Assembly: GCA_902529805.1 (NCBI GenBank)
Contig: CABZXU010000013.1
Span: 1 to 47,431 of the forward strand
Length of the DNA: 47,431 nt
Reading direction: 5' to 3'
Source of the DNA: an uncultured Marinoscillum sp.
GTDB taxonomy: Bacteria; Bacteroidota; Bacteroidia; Cytophagales; MED-G16
A model generated the notes under the pieces. That model was not told the origin of the DNA. It searched no databases and worked only from the letters and a program-made list of their open reading frames with translations. Shown one piece after another: positions 39,186-47,431 of this stretch. The translations under genes and the position numbers were made by a program. The number at the start of each line of letters is the position of its first letter. The stretch's first letter is position 1.

Positions 39186-40091
39186 ATGGACTATCATATT
39201 CCAGTAATGCTAAAGGAAAGTATAAATGGATTAAATATTAAGCCTAATGGTATATATGTAGATCTTACTTTTGGAGGTGGTGGACATTCTAAATTTATAC
39301 TAAAAAAATTATCCTCGAATGGTTCTCTTTTTGCTTTTGATGTTGACAAGGATGTAATAAAAAATGTAGAAAAAATTAAAAACAAATCTTTTCATTTTAT
39401 TAAATCAAATTTTAGATTTTTTAGAAATCATTTGAAAATCAATGGATTAAATAAAGTTGATGGAATATTAGCCGATTTAGGCATTTCATCTCATCAAATT
39501 AACTCAAGTCAAAGGGGTTTTTCATTTAAAGGAGATAAAAAACTTGATATGAGAATGAATAATGATTTAGAATTTAGTGCTGTTGATTTATTAAATACTT
39601 ACAAGAAAGATAAATTAGTAAATATTTTCAGTAAATATGGTGAGATAAGAAACTCAATACAATTAGCAAATTCCATTTTAAGAAATAGAAAGAAGAAGAA
39701 AATAAAAAAAACTATAGATTTTATAGATATAATTAAACCTTTTGCAAAAAAAAAGAGAGAAGAAAAGTATTATGCAAAGGTATTCCAAGCTATAAGAATT
39801 GAAATAAATGATGAAATAAATTCTTTAAAAGATCTCCTTTTACAGTCTAAAATAACTTTAAACAAAAAAGGAAGATTAGTTGTTATCTCTTATCATTCGT
39901 TAGAAGATAGATTAATTAAAAATTTTATAAATAAGGGGAATTTTATAGGCGAGCCTGAAAAAGATTTTTATGGTAATCAAATCAAGATTTTTAAATCTAT
40001 TTCTAAAAAACCTATTATACCTTCAAAAAAAGAAGTAATAAAAAATCCTAGGTCAAGAAGTGCTAAACTTAGAATTGGAGAAATAATATGA
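39186..40091 (+). CDS. rsmH: 16S rRNA (cytosine(1402)-N4)-methyltransferase
   Basis: A 301-residue RsmH (MraW), the SAM-dependent enzyme that methylates N4 of C1402 in 16S rRNA. HIPVMLKESINGL opens the protein, and the SAM motif is YVDLTFGGGGHSKFIL. DGILADLGISSHQI, RGFSFKGDKKLDMRM, KVFQAIRIEINDE and the C-terminal SYHSLEDRLIKNF and RSRSAKLR blocks are all in order. The ATGA overlap with ftsL (40088-40091) indicates coupled translation. Confidence 0.97.
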   Translation: MDYHIPVMLKESINGLNIKPNGIYVDLTFGGGGHSKFILKKLSSNGSLFAFDVDKDVIKNVEKIKNKSFHFIKSNFRFFRNHLKINGLNKVDGILADLGISSHQINSSQRGFSFKGDKKLDMRMNNDLEFSAVDLLNTYKKDKLVNIFSKYGEIRNSIQLANSILRNRKKKKIKKTIDFIDIIKPFAKKKREEKYYAKVFQAIRIEINDEINSLKDLLLQSKITLNKKGRLVVISYHSLEDRLIKNFINKGNFIGEPEKDFYGNQIKIFKSISKKPIIPSKKEVIKNPRSRSAKLRIGEII

Positions 40092-40417
40092 ATTTTATAA
40101 AAGAAATATTATCAAATTATTTTAAAAACTCTTATAGTAAGAATTTAATTGATTCACTTTCAAATAATTATGTAATTAAAATATTTTATGTTCTTTTTTT
40201 TGTATTAATATATATAGGAAATCAACATTTTGTTGAAAAAAAAATTAGAGAAATAAATAAAATGGAAAAAGAAGTAGAAGAGTTAAGAACATACTTCATA
40301 ACAATAAAAAATAATTATATGTTTTCCAAAAAAGAATCTGAAGTATTAAAAAGAGTAAAAAAAATAGGATTAGAATCATCTAAAGTTCCACCTGAAAAAA
40401 TTGTTTTAAATAAATGA
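40088..40417 (+). CDS. ftsL: FtsL-like cell division protein
   Basis: A 109-residue single-pass membrane protein. A short cytoplasmic N-terminus is followed by one membrane helix (about 34-45, IFYVLFFVLIYIG) and a heptad-rich coiled coil (KKIREINKMEKEVEELRTYFITIKN). This is the FtsL/DivIC plan. Sequence conservation is low in this family, so the call rests on topology, size and position between rsmH and ftsI, where bacteroidotal FtsL is found. It would help recruit FtsW/FtsI at the septum. It overlaps both neighbours by 4 bp. Confidence 0.82.
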   Translation: MNFIKEILSNYFKNSYSKNLIDSLSNNYVIKIFYVLFFVLIYIGNQHFVEKKIREINKMEKEVEELRTYFITIKNNYMFSKKESEVLKRVKKIGLESSKVPPEKIVLNK

Positions 40418-42510
40418 ATATAAAAAAATCAATCTTATTTAATGCGAAAATTAGTTTTCTAGTAGTTGTGCTTTTTTCTTCATTAATAATTTATAGAATA
40501 TTTATTCTTCAATTTAAAGAAGGAAATCATTGGAATAAAATTTCTGAAAACATGAACCTATCTTTATTAGATATTAAAGCAAATAGAGGAAGTATTTTAT
40601 CTGATGATAGAAGCATTTTAGCAACTTCATTACCTTTTTATAAGGTAGCATTTGACCCATCAATAGTAAGTAATTCTTTATTTACTAAAAAAATTGATTC
40701 TTTAAGCCTGCTTCTTTCAAATTTTTTTAATGATAGAAGTAAAGAATCTTATAAATCATTAATAAAAAAAGGAAAAGATTCAGGTAAAAAATATATTATC
40801 CTTAATAGAAAAAGAATTAATTATGAAGAAAAAGAAATTTTATCAAAATGGCCAATTTTTAATGAAGGTAGATTAAAAGGAGGAGTTATTTTTGAAAAAA
40901 TTGAAAAAAGATATAGGCCCTTTTCTAAATTAGGTTATAGGACAATAGGATCAGTAGATGAAAATTACAATGGGACAGTTGGTTTAGAATATAGTTTTAA
41001 TAATTATTTAATTGGAAAAGATGGAAAAGCTTTATACCAAAAAATTGCTGGAAATAATTGGAAGCCAGTATTTGATGGAAATGAAGTAAACCCTGAAAAT
41101 GGATATGATGTGTTAACAACAATAAATATTAATATTCAAGATATTGCTGAGACAGCATTACTAAATGGTCTAGTAAGCAATAATGCTGAATATGGATGTG
41201 CAATAATCATGGATGTAAAATCTGGTGAAATTAAAGCCATTTCAAATTTAAGTAGAAATTCAAAAGGAAGGTATGTTGAGTTGTACAATTATGCAATTGG
41301 ATCACAGGGATCAAGAGAACCAGGATCGACTTTTAAGCTTGCAAGTATGTTAGCACTATTTGAGGATTCCAAATTGGAATTAATAGATACTGTTGACACA
41401 GGTAAGGGGGAGTATAAATTTTATACTGAAATTATGAAGGATCATAAGGAGGGCGGTTATGGAAAAATTACAGTTAAAGATGTTTTTGAACAAAGTTCTA
41501 ATATTGGTGTAGCTAAACTTATTGAAGATCATTTTAAGGATTCTCCAAGTAAGTTTTTAAAGTATATTAATAAATTTGGTTTAAGTAAAGATTTGAATTT
41601 TCAGATGATTGGATATGGTAAGCCATTTATTAAAAATTCAAATGATTCTTCTTGGAGTAAAGTATCTTTACCTTGGATGGCACATGGTTATGAACTAAAA
41701 GTAACACCATTACAAACACTTAGTTTTTATAATGCAATTGCAAATAATGGAAGATTTGTCAAACCTCTAATTGTAAAAAAAATAATTAAAGCAAATAATG
41801 TAATTGAAGAGTTTGATACTGAAGTATTTGAAGATAAAATTGCATCTAATAAATCAATTCAAAAAGCAAAAGTTTTATTAGAAGGTGTGGTTGAAAGAGG
41901 AACTGCTAAAAATATTAATAATAGTTATTATAAAATTGCAGGTAAAACAGGCACAGCAAAAAAAGTAATTAATGGAAGATATGTGAATAAATATTATACT
42001 TCTTTTGTTGGTTTTTTCCCTTCTGATAAGCCTCAGTATAGTTGCATAGTTGTTATTGATGAACCAAAAAATTATAGAATTTATGGTAGTGATGTAGCAG
42101 CTCCAGTTTTTCGGGAAATTTCTGATAGAATATTATTAACAGATTACAATGTCTTTAATGAATTTCAAAAAACTGAAATTACAAATAATAATTTTCCATT
42201 AATCAGATCTGGGTTTAGAAATGATTTAATTGATATATCCAATCATTTTGGTATTTCAAATCATTCAAATACTGATGATGATTGGGTAAAAACAAAAGTA
42301 ATTGATAATTCAATTTCTTGGGAGAGTAACAAATCAGGGATAAATTTAATACCTAATGTTATTGGAATGACTTATAGGGATGCTCTATACCTATTAGAAA
42401 AAAAGGGATTAAAGGTTAATTTTTCTGGATCTGGAAGAGTTAAAAATCAATCTATTTTACCTGGAAAAAATATAAAAAATTATTCAACCATTCACTTGAG
42501 CTTAAGATGA
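40414..42510 (+). CDS. ftsI: Septal peptidoglycan transpeptidase FtsI (PBP3) with C-terminal PASTA domain
   Basis: A 698-residue class B penicillin-binding protein that cross-links septal peptidoglycan. An N-terminal membrane anchor (about 12-30) precedes the pedestal domain (NRGSILSDDRSILA, then GTVGLEYSFNNYL). The transpeptidase motifs are STFK with Ser305, SSN (361-363) and KTGT (511-514). One PASTA domain (about 643-698, LIPNVIGMTYRDALYLLEKKGLKV) ends the protein, as is usual in Flavobacteriia. It starts in an ATGA overlap with ftsL and ends in one with murE. Confidence 0.96.
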   Translation: MNIKKSILFNAKISFLVVVLFSSLIIYRIFILQFKEGNHWNKISENMNLSLLDIKANRGSILSDDRSILATSLPFYKVAFDPSIVSNSLFTKKIDSLSLLLSNFFNDRSKESYKSLIKKGKDSGKKYIILNRKRINYEEKEILSKWPIFNEGRLKGGVIFEKIEKRYRPFSKLGYRTIGSVDENYNGTVGLEYSFNNYLIGKDGKALYQKIAGNNWKPVFDGNEVNPENGYDVLTTININIQDIAETALLNGLVSNNAEYGCAIIMDVKSGEIKAISNLSRNSKGRYVELYNYAIGSQGSREPGSTFKLASMLALFEDSKLELIDTVDTGKGEYKFYTEIMKDHKEGGYGKITVKDVFEQSSNIGVAKLIEDHFKDSPSKFLKYINKFGLSKDLNFQMIGYGKPFIKNSNDSSWSKVSLPWMAHGYELKVTPLQTLSFYNAIANNGRFVKPLIVKKIIKANNVIEEFDTEVFEDKIASNKSIQKAKVLLEGVVERGTAKNINNSYYKIAGKTGTAKKVINGRYVNKYYTSFVGFFPSDKPQYSCIVVIDEPKNYRIYGSDVAAPVFREISDRILLTDYNVFNEFQKTEITNNNFPLIRSGFRNDLIDISNHFGISNHSNTDDDWVKTKVIDNSISWESNKSGINLIPNVIGMTYRDALYLLEKKGLKVNFSGSGRVKNQSILPGKNIKNYSTIHLSLR

Positions 42511-43964
42511 AAAAGAAAATGAATCAAATTATATCTGGTCTAAATGAGATTGGTATTTATGGTGAAAAAAAAATTATTATAGATGGAATAGTAAATGATT
42601 CTAGAAAGGTTCAGAAAAACTTTATTTATGTAGCAATTATTGGTCATGATTTAGATGGTCATGATTTTATTGATCAAGCCATAGAAAATGGGGCTTCAGT
42701 TGTTATTTGTTCAAACCTCCCAAACAAAATAGATGATAATATTACATATATTTTAGTTAAAAATACAAAAAAGGCACAAGCAATAGTTGCTTCCAATTTT
42801 TATAATGATCCATCTAATAGAATAAATGTTATAATGGTTACAGGAACAAATGGAAAAACTACAGTAGTAAGTTTATTTTATTCATTATTTATGAGTATGA
42901 AAATTAAAGTAGGAATGTTAACAACTATTGAAAATAAAATTAATGATAAAATATATAAATCAAAATTGACTACACCTGACTCCATAGAGATAAATTATTA
43001 TTTAAGTAAAATGGTTGATAAAAAATGTAAGTATTGTTTTATGGAAGCAAGTTCTCATGCAATTGATCAATTAAGAATATATGGTATAAAAATTAAAGCT
43101 GGTATTTTTACTAATATTTCTCATGATCATTTGGATTATCATTTAAACTTTAAAAATTATATAGATTCAAAAAAGAAATTATTTGATTTATTAGATGAAA
43201 AATCAATAGCTTTAGTCAATAATGATGATAAAAGATCAAATTATATTTTACAAAATTGTTTTGCAAAAAAATATTATTATGGCATAAAAAAAGATTCTGA
43301 ATTCTCAACAAAAATTATAAATAATTCAATAGAGGGATTAAAACTAAGAATAGATAATCAGGATATAATTGTTAAATTGAAGGGCAAATTTAATGCTTAT
43401 AATATATTATGTATTTATGCTGGTTCAATTATTCTTGGAATTAAAAAATCAAATTTGTTGAAGTATATATCGCAATTGGAAAGTCCTAAAGGAAGATTTG
43501 AATTAATAAAAAATAGAATAGGACCGTCAATTCTTATTGATTACGCTCATACGCCTGATGCTCTTGAAAATGTATTAAAAACAATAAAAGAATTTAAAAT
43601 TAAAGGAAAAATTATATCGCTATTTGGTGCTGGTGGTAATAGAGATAAAAAAAAAAGATTTTTTATGGGTGAAATAGCTTCAAAATATAGTGATAAAATT
43701 GTATTAACTACTGATAACCCAAGAAATGAAGATCCACTTAATATAATTAATGATATTAAATTAGGAATAAAAAATAAAAAAAAACTAGTTATAAATGTTG
43801 ATAGAAAATCTGCAATAAAATCAACAATATTTAATGCTGAATCAAATGATATAATTTTAATTGCTGGCAAAGGACATGAAGTTTATCAAGAAATTAAAGA
43901 AATAAAATATCCATTTGATGATAAATTGGTTGTTAATAGAATATTAAATTTAATGAATACATAA
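42507..43964 (+). CDS. murE: UDP-MurNAc-L-Ala-D-Glu:meso-diaminopimelate ligase
   Basis: A 485-residue Mur ligase adding the third amino acid to the peptidoglycan stem peptide. The ATP loop is GTNGKTT (113-119). [11 protein letters not shown] and HDHLDYH are the usual central blocks. The specificity motif is DNPR (403-406, DNPRNEDP), which marks meso-diaminopimelate rather than lysine ligases. The C-terminus has AGKGHEVYQ. It overlaps ftsI by 4 bp and is 2 bp upstream of mraY. Confidence 0.97.
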   Translation: MKKKMNQIISGLNEIGIYGEKKIIIDGIVNDSRKVQKNFIYVAIIGHDLDGHDFIDQAIENGASVVICSNLPNKIDDNITYILVKNTKKAQAIVASNFYNDPSNRINVIMVTGTNGKTTVVSLFYSLFMSMKIKVGMLTTIENKINDKIYKSKLTTPDSIEINYYLSKMVDKKCKYCFMEASSHAIDQLRIYGIKIKAGIFTNISHDHLDYHLNFKNYIDSKKKLFDLLDEKSIALVNNDDKRSNYILQNCFAKKYYYGIKKDSEFSTKIINNSIEGLKLRIDNQDIIVKLKGKFNAYNILCIYAGSIILGIKKSNLLKYISQLESPKGRFELIKNRIGPSILIDYAHTPDALENVLKTIKEFKIKGKIISLFGAGGNRDKKKRFFMGEIASKYSDKIVLTTDNPRNEDPLNIINDIKLGIKNKKKLVINVDRKSAIKSTIFNAESNDIILIAGKGHEVYQEIKEIKYPFDDKLVVNRILNLMNT

Positions 43965-43966
43965 TT

Positions 43967-45166
43967 ATGCTTTATCATTTATTCGATTACTTAGATAAGA
44001 CTTTCGATTTTTATGGGGCTGGGGTATTTCAATATATTTCATTTAGAGCTGGAATGGCATCAGTTCTATCTCTTTTAATTAGTATGGTTTTTGGAAAATA
44101 TATAATTTCTTTTTTAAATAAAAATCAGTTTTCAGAATCAATAAGAGAGTTAGGGCTTTCTGGTGAAAAAGTAAAAAAAGGAACACCAACGATGGGTGGA
44201 ATAATAATTATTTTATCCATAGTAATACCTACATTTTTATTTTCTAAACTAAGCAATATTTATGTAATTATAATGCTGCTTGTAACGATTTGGATGGGAA
44301 TTATTGGATTTTTGGATGATTATTTAAAAATTTCCAAAAAAAATAAAGATGGACTAAAACCAAAATTTAAGATTTTTGGTCAAATTTCTTTAGGTATTAT
44401 TGTTGGCTTAATTCTTGTGTTTAATGATGATATTGTAGTAAGAGAATTTAATGATCAAACTGAGAACACTATAGAAAATAATCATGTAGATACTAAAGAG
44501 TTAATCACTACAATTCCTTTTATTAAAAATAATGAATTTAATTATAAGTGGTTACTCCCTGATTTTTTAAATGAATATGCATGGATTCTTTATATATTAG
44601 TAGTAATTTTTATAATTACTGCAGTTTCAAATGGATCTAATTTAACTGATGGTCTTGATGGTTTGGCTGCTGGAAGTTCTGCAATTATTGGAATCACATT
44701 GGCCATATTTTCCTATCTTTCTGGAAATATTATTTTTTCAAATTATTTAAATATTCTTTACATTCCTAATATAGGTGAAATAGTTATTTTTTGTTTTGCT
44801 TTTGTTGGTGCTTGTATTGGGTTTATTTGGTATAATTCTTATCCTGCTCAGGTATTCATGGGAGATACAGGTAGTTTATCAATTGGAGCTATAATTGCTG
44901 TGTTATCTATAATTATAAAAAAGGAATTATTAATTCCAATTCTATGCGGAGTATTTTTTATTGAAAGTTTATCAGTAATAATTCAAGTAACGTATTTCAA
45001 GTATACAAAAAGAAAATTTGGAAAAGGAAAGAGGATTTTTCTTATGGCTCCTCTACATCATCATTATCAATTAAAAGGAATCCATGAAACAAAAATTGTA
45101 TCAAGATTTTGGATGATTGGTATTTTACTAGCGATTTTAACTTTAACCACATTAAAACTAAGATAA
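43967..45166 (+). CDS. mraY: Phospho-N-acetylmuramoyl-pentapeptide transferase
   Basis: A 399-residue polytopic membrane enzyme that makes lipid I from UDP-MurNAc-pentapeptide and undecaprenyl phosphate. Active-site blocks are [55 protein letters not shown] and the histidine block [10 protein letters not shown]. An extra hydrophilic loop of about 50 residues ([11 protein letters not shown]... to NNEFNYKW) sits between membrane segments. This insertion is typical of flavobacterial MraY and makes the protein longer than the 360-residue norm. ftsW begins directly at the next base; no murD is present between them. Confidence 0.96.
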   Translation: MLYHLFDYLDKTFDFYGAGVFQYISFRAGMASVLSLLISMVFGKYIISFLNKNQFSESIRELGLSGEKVKKGTPTMGGIIIILSIVIPTFLFSKLSNIYVIIMLLVTIWMGIIGFLDDYLKISKKNKDGLKPKFKIFGQISLGIIVGLILVFNDDIVVREFNDQTENTIENNHVDTKELITTIPFIKNNEFNYKWLLPDFLNEYAWILYILVVIFIITAVSNGSNLTDGLDGLAAGSSAIIGITLAIFSYLSGNIIFSNYLNILYIPNIGEIVIFCFAFVGACIGFIWYNSYPAQVFMGDTGSLSIGAIIAVLSIIIKKELLIPILCGVFFIESLSVIIQVTYFKYTKRKFGKGKRIFLMAPLHHHYQLKGIHETKIVSRFWMIGILLAILTLTTLKLR

Positions 45167-46309
45167 ATGATTTATAGATGGATACTGGAAAATATTAAAG
45201 GAGATAGATGGATTTGGTTTATAGCTTTATCGTTATCAATTTTAAGTCTTTTGGTGGTTTATAGTGCAACTGGTTCTTTAGCATATCAAAAAATGCAAGG
45301 GAATACTGAATATTATCTTTTTAAGCATTTTTTTTTAATACTACTGAGTTTTGTTGCAATGTGGTTTACTCATAAAATTGACTATAAATATTTTTCCCAA
45401 ATATCTAAAATTTGTTTGTATGCATGTATACCTTTATTATTATTCACTTGGAAATTTGGTTTAAATATAAATGATGCATCTAGATGGATAAATATTCCAA
45501 TTTTAAATCAAGCTTTTCAGCCATCAGATTTAGCTAAACTTTCTTTAATTGTTTATTTATCTAGTTATTTATCTAAACATCAAATGAATATTCAAAATAT
45601 TAAAGAGACACTTATTTTTCCTTTAATTTGGATTTCTATAATATGTTTATTGATTGCACTAACAAATTTTTCAAGTTCAGTTTTATTATTTGTAACATGT
45701 ATTATTTTGCTTTTTATTTCAAGAGTACCAATAAAATATTTATCTGTATTACTTATAAGTTTTGTTTTTGCAGGTTCTATTGCAATGTTTATAGGTCAAA
45801 GAGGTCAGACTGTAATAAGTAGATTTGAAAATTTTATTGAAAAAAAAGAAATTCCTTTTCAGCTTAAACAAGCATACATTGCTGTCTCAACTGGTGGATT
45901 ATTTGGAAAAGGTCCTGGAAAAAGTAATCAAAAGAATTTTTTACCTCAATCATATTCAGACTTTATTTATGCAATTATCATAGAAGAATATGGTTTACTC
46001 ACTGGCTTATTTGTTCTTGTTTTATACTTATTTCTTTTATATAGAGGTTTAGTTACATTGATGAAGAGTGAAAGAGCTTTTGGTGGACTTTTAAGTGCTG
46101 GGTTAAGTTTTGCTTTAGTAATTCAAGCTATAATTAATATGTGTGTAGTAGTTGGCCTTTTGCCAGTTACAGGATTAACATTGCCACTTGTAAGTATGGG
46201 CGGAACATCTCAACTTTTTACGGGAATTACATTAGGAATTATATTAAGCGTAAGTAGATATAATGAAGATGAAAACAACAATAATTTGGTTTATGACAAA
46301 ATCATTTAA
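45167..46309 (+). CDS. ftsW: Septal peptidoglycan glycosyltransferase FtsW
   Basis: A 380-residue SEDS-family polymerase with about ten membrane helices, forming the glycan strands at the division site together with FtsI. VVYSATGSLAYQ near the N-terminus, DASRWINIPILNQAFQPSDLAKLSLIVYL, QAYIAVSTGGLFGKGPGKSNQKNFLPQ, SDFIYAIIIEEYGL and LPVTGLTLPLVSMGGTSQ are typical. It begins directly at the mraY stop. Its last 17 bases overlap the most likely murG start. Confidence 0.96.
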   Translation: MIYRWILENIKGDRWIWFIALSLSILSLLVVYSATGSLAYQKMQGNTEYYLFKHFFLILLSFVAMWFTHKIDYKYFSQISKICLYACIPLLLFTWKFGLNINDASRWINIPILNQAFQPSDLAKLSLIVYLSSYLSKHQMNIQNIKETLIFPLIWISIICLLIALTNFSSSVLLFVTCIILLFISRVPIKYLSVLLISFVFAGSIAMFIGQRGQTVISRFENFIEKKEIPFQLKQAYIAVSTGGLFGKGPGKSNQKNFLPQSYSDFIYAIIIEEYGLLTGLFVLVLYLFLLYRGLVTLMKSERAFGGLLSAGLSFALVIQAIINMCVVVGLLPVTGLTLPLVSMGGTSQLFTGITLGIILSVSRYNEDENNNNLVYDKII

Positions 46310-47431
46310 AGAAAAAATAAAAGTAATAATTTCTTGTGGAGGAACAGGAGGACATATTTACCCAGCTATTGCGGTTGCTAATGAAATAAAAAGACGAAAT
46401 AAAATGAATGAAATACTTTTTATAGGTTCAAATGATAGAATGGAAATGAAAATAATACCAAATCATAATTTCGAAATAATAGGTTTATGGATTAGTGGAA
46501 TTAAAAGAACTAGTTTATGGAAAAATATTATTTTTTTTGGAATTCCCTTTGTTTTAAAAAACTTTCTTTTACCTATTAAACTAGTTTATTCTATTGTTAG
46601 ATCAATATTTATAATAAATTCATTTAAACCAGATATAGTCATTGGTTTTGGAGGATATACAAGTGGTCCTTCTTTGATAGCATCAATATTATTAGGAACA
46701 AATTCGGCAATTCAAGAGCAAAACTCTTATCCTGGAATAACTAATAGATATCTTGGTAAAAAAGTAGATTTAGTATTTGTTGCATTTAAAAATTTAGAAA
46801 GTTTTTTTTCAAAAAAATTATATTATTTTGGAAATCCAGTTAGATCTAATTTATTGAATATTAGTAAATTAAAATCAGATGCAATTAAATTTTTTGGACT
46901 TAACAATAATAAAAAAACCTTATTATTAATGGGTGGAAGTCTTGGGTCAAAAACTATTAATGATAGTGTAATGAATAATTTATCAATAATTAAAAATAGT
47001 TCCTTTCAAATTTTATGGCAAACTGGTAAGAACTATTACGATGAAATTTTATTAAAAAAAGATCATATTCCTTCAAATATTATTTTTATACCATTTATAA
47101 AGGAAATGAATTATGCTTATGCTTCTTCTGATATTATAATATCAAGAGCAGGGGCTTTGGCAATTTCAGAATTATGTGTGGTAGGTAAACCAGTAGTATT
47201 AGTTCCTTCTCCTAATGTTGTAGAAGATCATCAAACAAAAAATGCTTTATATTTAAAATCTACAGGTGCTTGTGAAGTAGTTAAAGATCAAAATGCAAGA
47301 AAAGATTTAATTAAAAAATCTTTTCAATTATTGAACGATAAAAATAAAATGAGTAAACTAAAAAAAAATATTTCGTTACTTTCAAAACCCAATGCAACAA
47401 AAAAAATTGTTGATAAATTATTTGATAAAAT
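46293..47431 (+). CDS. murG: UDP-GlcNAc:lipid I N-acetylglucosaminyltransferase MurG (3' end cut by window)
   Basis: The frame is open from the ATG at 46293 to the window end, giving 379 residues and no stop, close to the family's full length. It converts lipid I to lipid II on the inner membrane face. Motifs are ISCGGTGGHIYPAIAVA near the N-terminus, IGFGGYTSGPSL, IQEQNSYPGITNR, FGNPVR, LMGGSLGSKTIN and SRAGALAISELCVVGKP with PNVVEDHQTKNA for UDP-GlcNAc binding. In-frame ATGs at 46263 and 46269 are possible but lie further inside ftsW and add residues unlike the family start. Next genes would be expected to be murC, ftsQ, ftsA and ftsZ. Confidence 0.96.
   Translation, partial: MTKSFKEKIKVIISCGGTGGHIYPAIAVANEIKRRNKMNEILFIGSNDRMEMKIIPNHNFEIIGLWISGIKRTSLWKNIIFFGIPFVLKNFLLPIKLVYSIVRSIFIINSFKPDIVIGFGGYTSGPSLIASILLGTNSAIQEQNSYPGITNRYLGKKVDLVFVAFKNLESFFSKKLYYFGNPVRSNLLNISKLKSDAIKFFGLNNNKKTLLLMGGSLGSKTINDSVMNNLSIIKNSSFQILWQTGKNYYDEILLKKDHIPSNIIFIPFIKEMNYAYASSDIIISRAGALAISELCVVGKPVVLVPSPNVVEDHQTKNALYLKSTGACEVVKDQNARKDLIKKSFQLLNDKNKMSKLKKNISLLSKPNATKKIVDKLFDK

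Noticed and set aside
43547-43870. Minus-strand open frame of 107 codons inside murE
   Set aside because: It is antisense to the conserved murE C-terminal half; hydrophobic content arises from AT-rich complementary codons.

Overview
This is a strongly AT-rich, very compact bacterial chromosome segment. It most likely comes from a member of the Bacteroidota (Flavobacteriales-like), probably a streamlined marine or free-living lineage. The evidence is a PorP/SprF family gene (type IX secretion/gliding family), the murA + DUF4290 pair, a DUF6702 protein, the ftsK-lolA pair, a flavobacterial-style MraY insertion, an FtsI with a C-terminal PASTA domain, no clear Shine-Dalgarno sequences, and a TAnnTTTG promoter element before mraZ. 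No rRNA, tRNA, CRISPR array, insertion sequence or prophage is visible. No gap between genes exceeds about 125 bp.

Layout. 1-4738: the tail of a coiled-coil protein, a DUF2855 protein, a translationally coupled pair of exported proteins (serine hydrolase lipoprotein and an unknown Ig-like/coiled-coil protein), and a secreted START-domain protein. 4735-10582: murA-DUF4290 (minus), then a UvrD/PcrA helicase with a polyphosphate glucokinase (plus), then rnhA and aroQ (minus). 10613-17435: a plus-strand run of xerD, pyrD, ftsK, lolA, pyrF and trhO, covering chromosome dimer resolution and segregation, pyrimidine synthesis, lipoprotein transport and tRNA modification. 17444-26150: a mainly minus-strand catabolic region. 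It holds a GMC-type FAD dehydrogenase with its Tat-exported small subunit and an acyl-CoA synthetase, then glutaryl-CoA dehydrogenase, a monoglyceride-lipase-like hydrolase, a DUF1080 lipoprotein and an M20 amidohydrolase, with a DUF6702 gene between the two groups. 26293-32395: gyrB, an M1 peptidase and topA, so both topology genes lie close together. 32512-38634: glycerate kinase, PorP/SprF, a Ste24-like M48 protease, a PlsB/PlsC-like acyltransferase and a polyprenyl diphosphate synthase. 38647-47431: the division and cell wall (dcw) cluster mraZ-rsmH-ftsL-ftsI-murE-mraY-ftsW-murG, with murG running off the window end.

How the genes connect. MurA (first committed step), polyprenyl synthase (carrier lipid), MurE, MraY, FtsI, FtsW and MurG together cover much of peptidoglycan synthesis, but murD is missing from its usual place between mraY and ftsW. 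A 10-bp-phased array of GTGG boxes that brackets a TAnnTTTG element upstream of mraZ looks like the MraZ autoregulatory operator. Most content is core housekeeping. I found no clear novel defence or mobile system. The points most worth a second look are the MraZ operator array, the missing murD, the Asp-type MurA, the Fe-S-type GMC dehydrogenase without a cytochrome subunit, and an altered second Asp-rich motif in the polyprenyl synthase.
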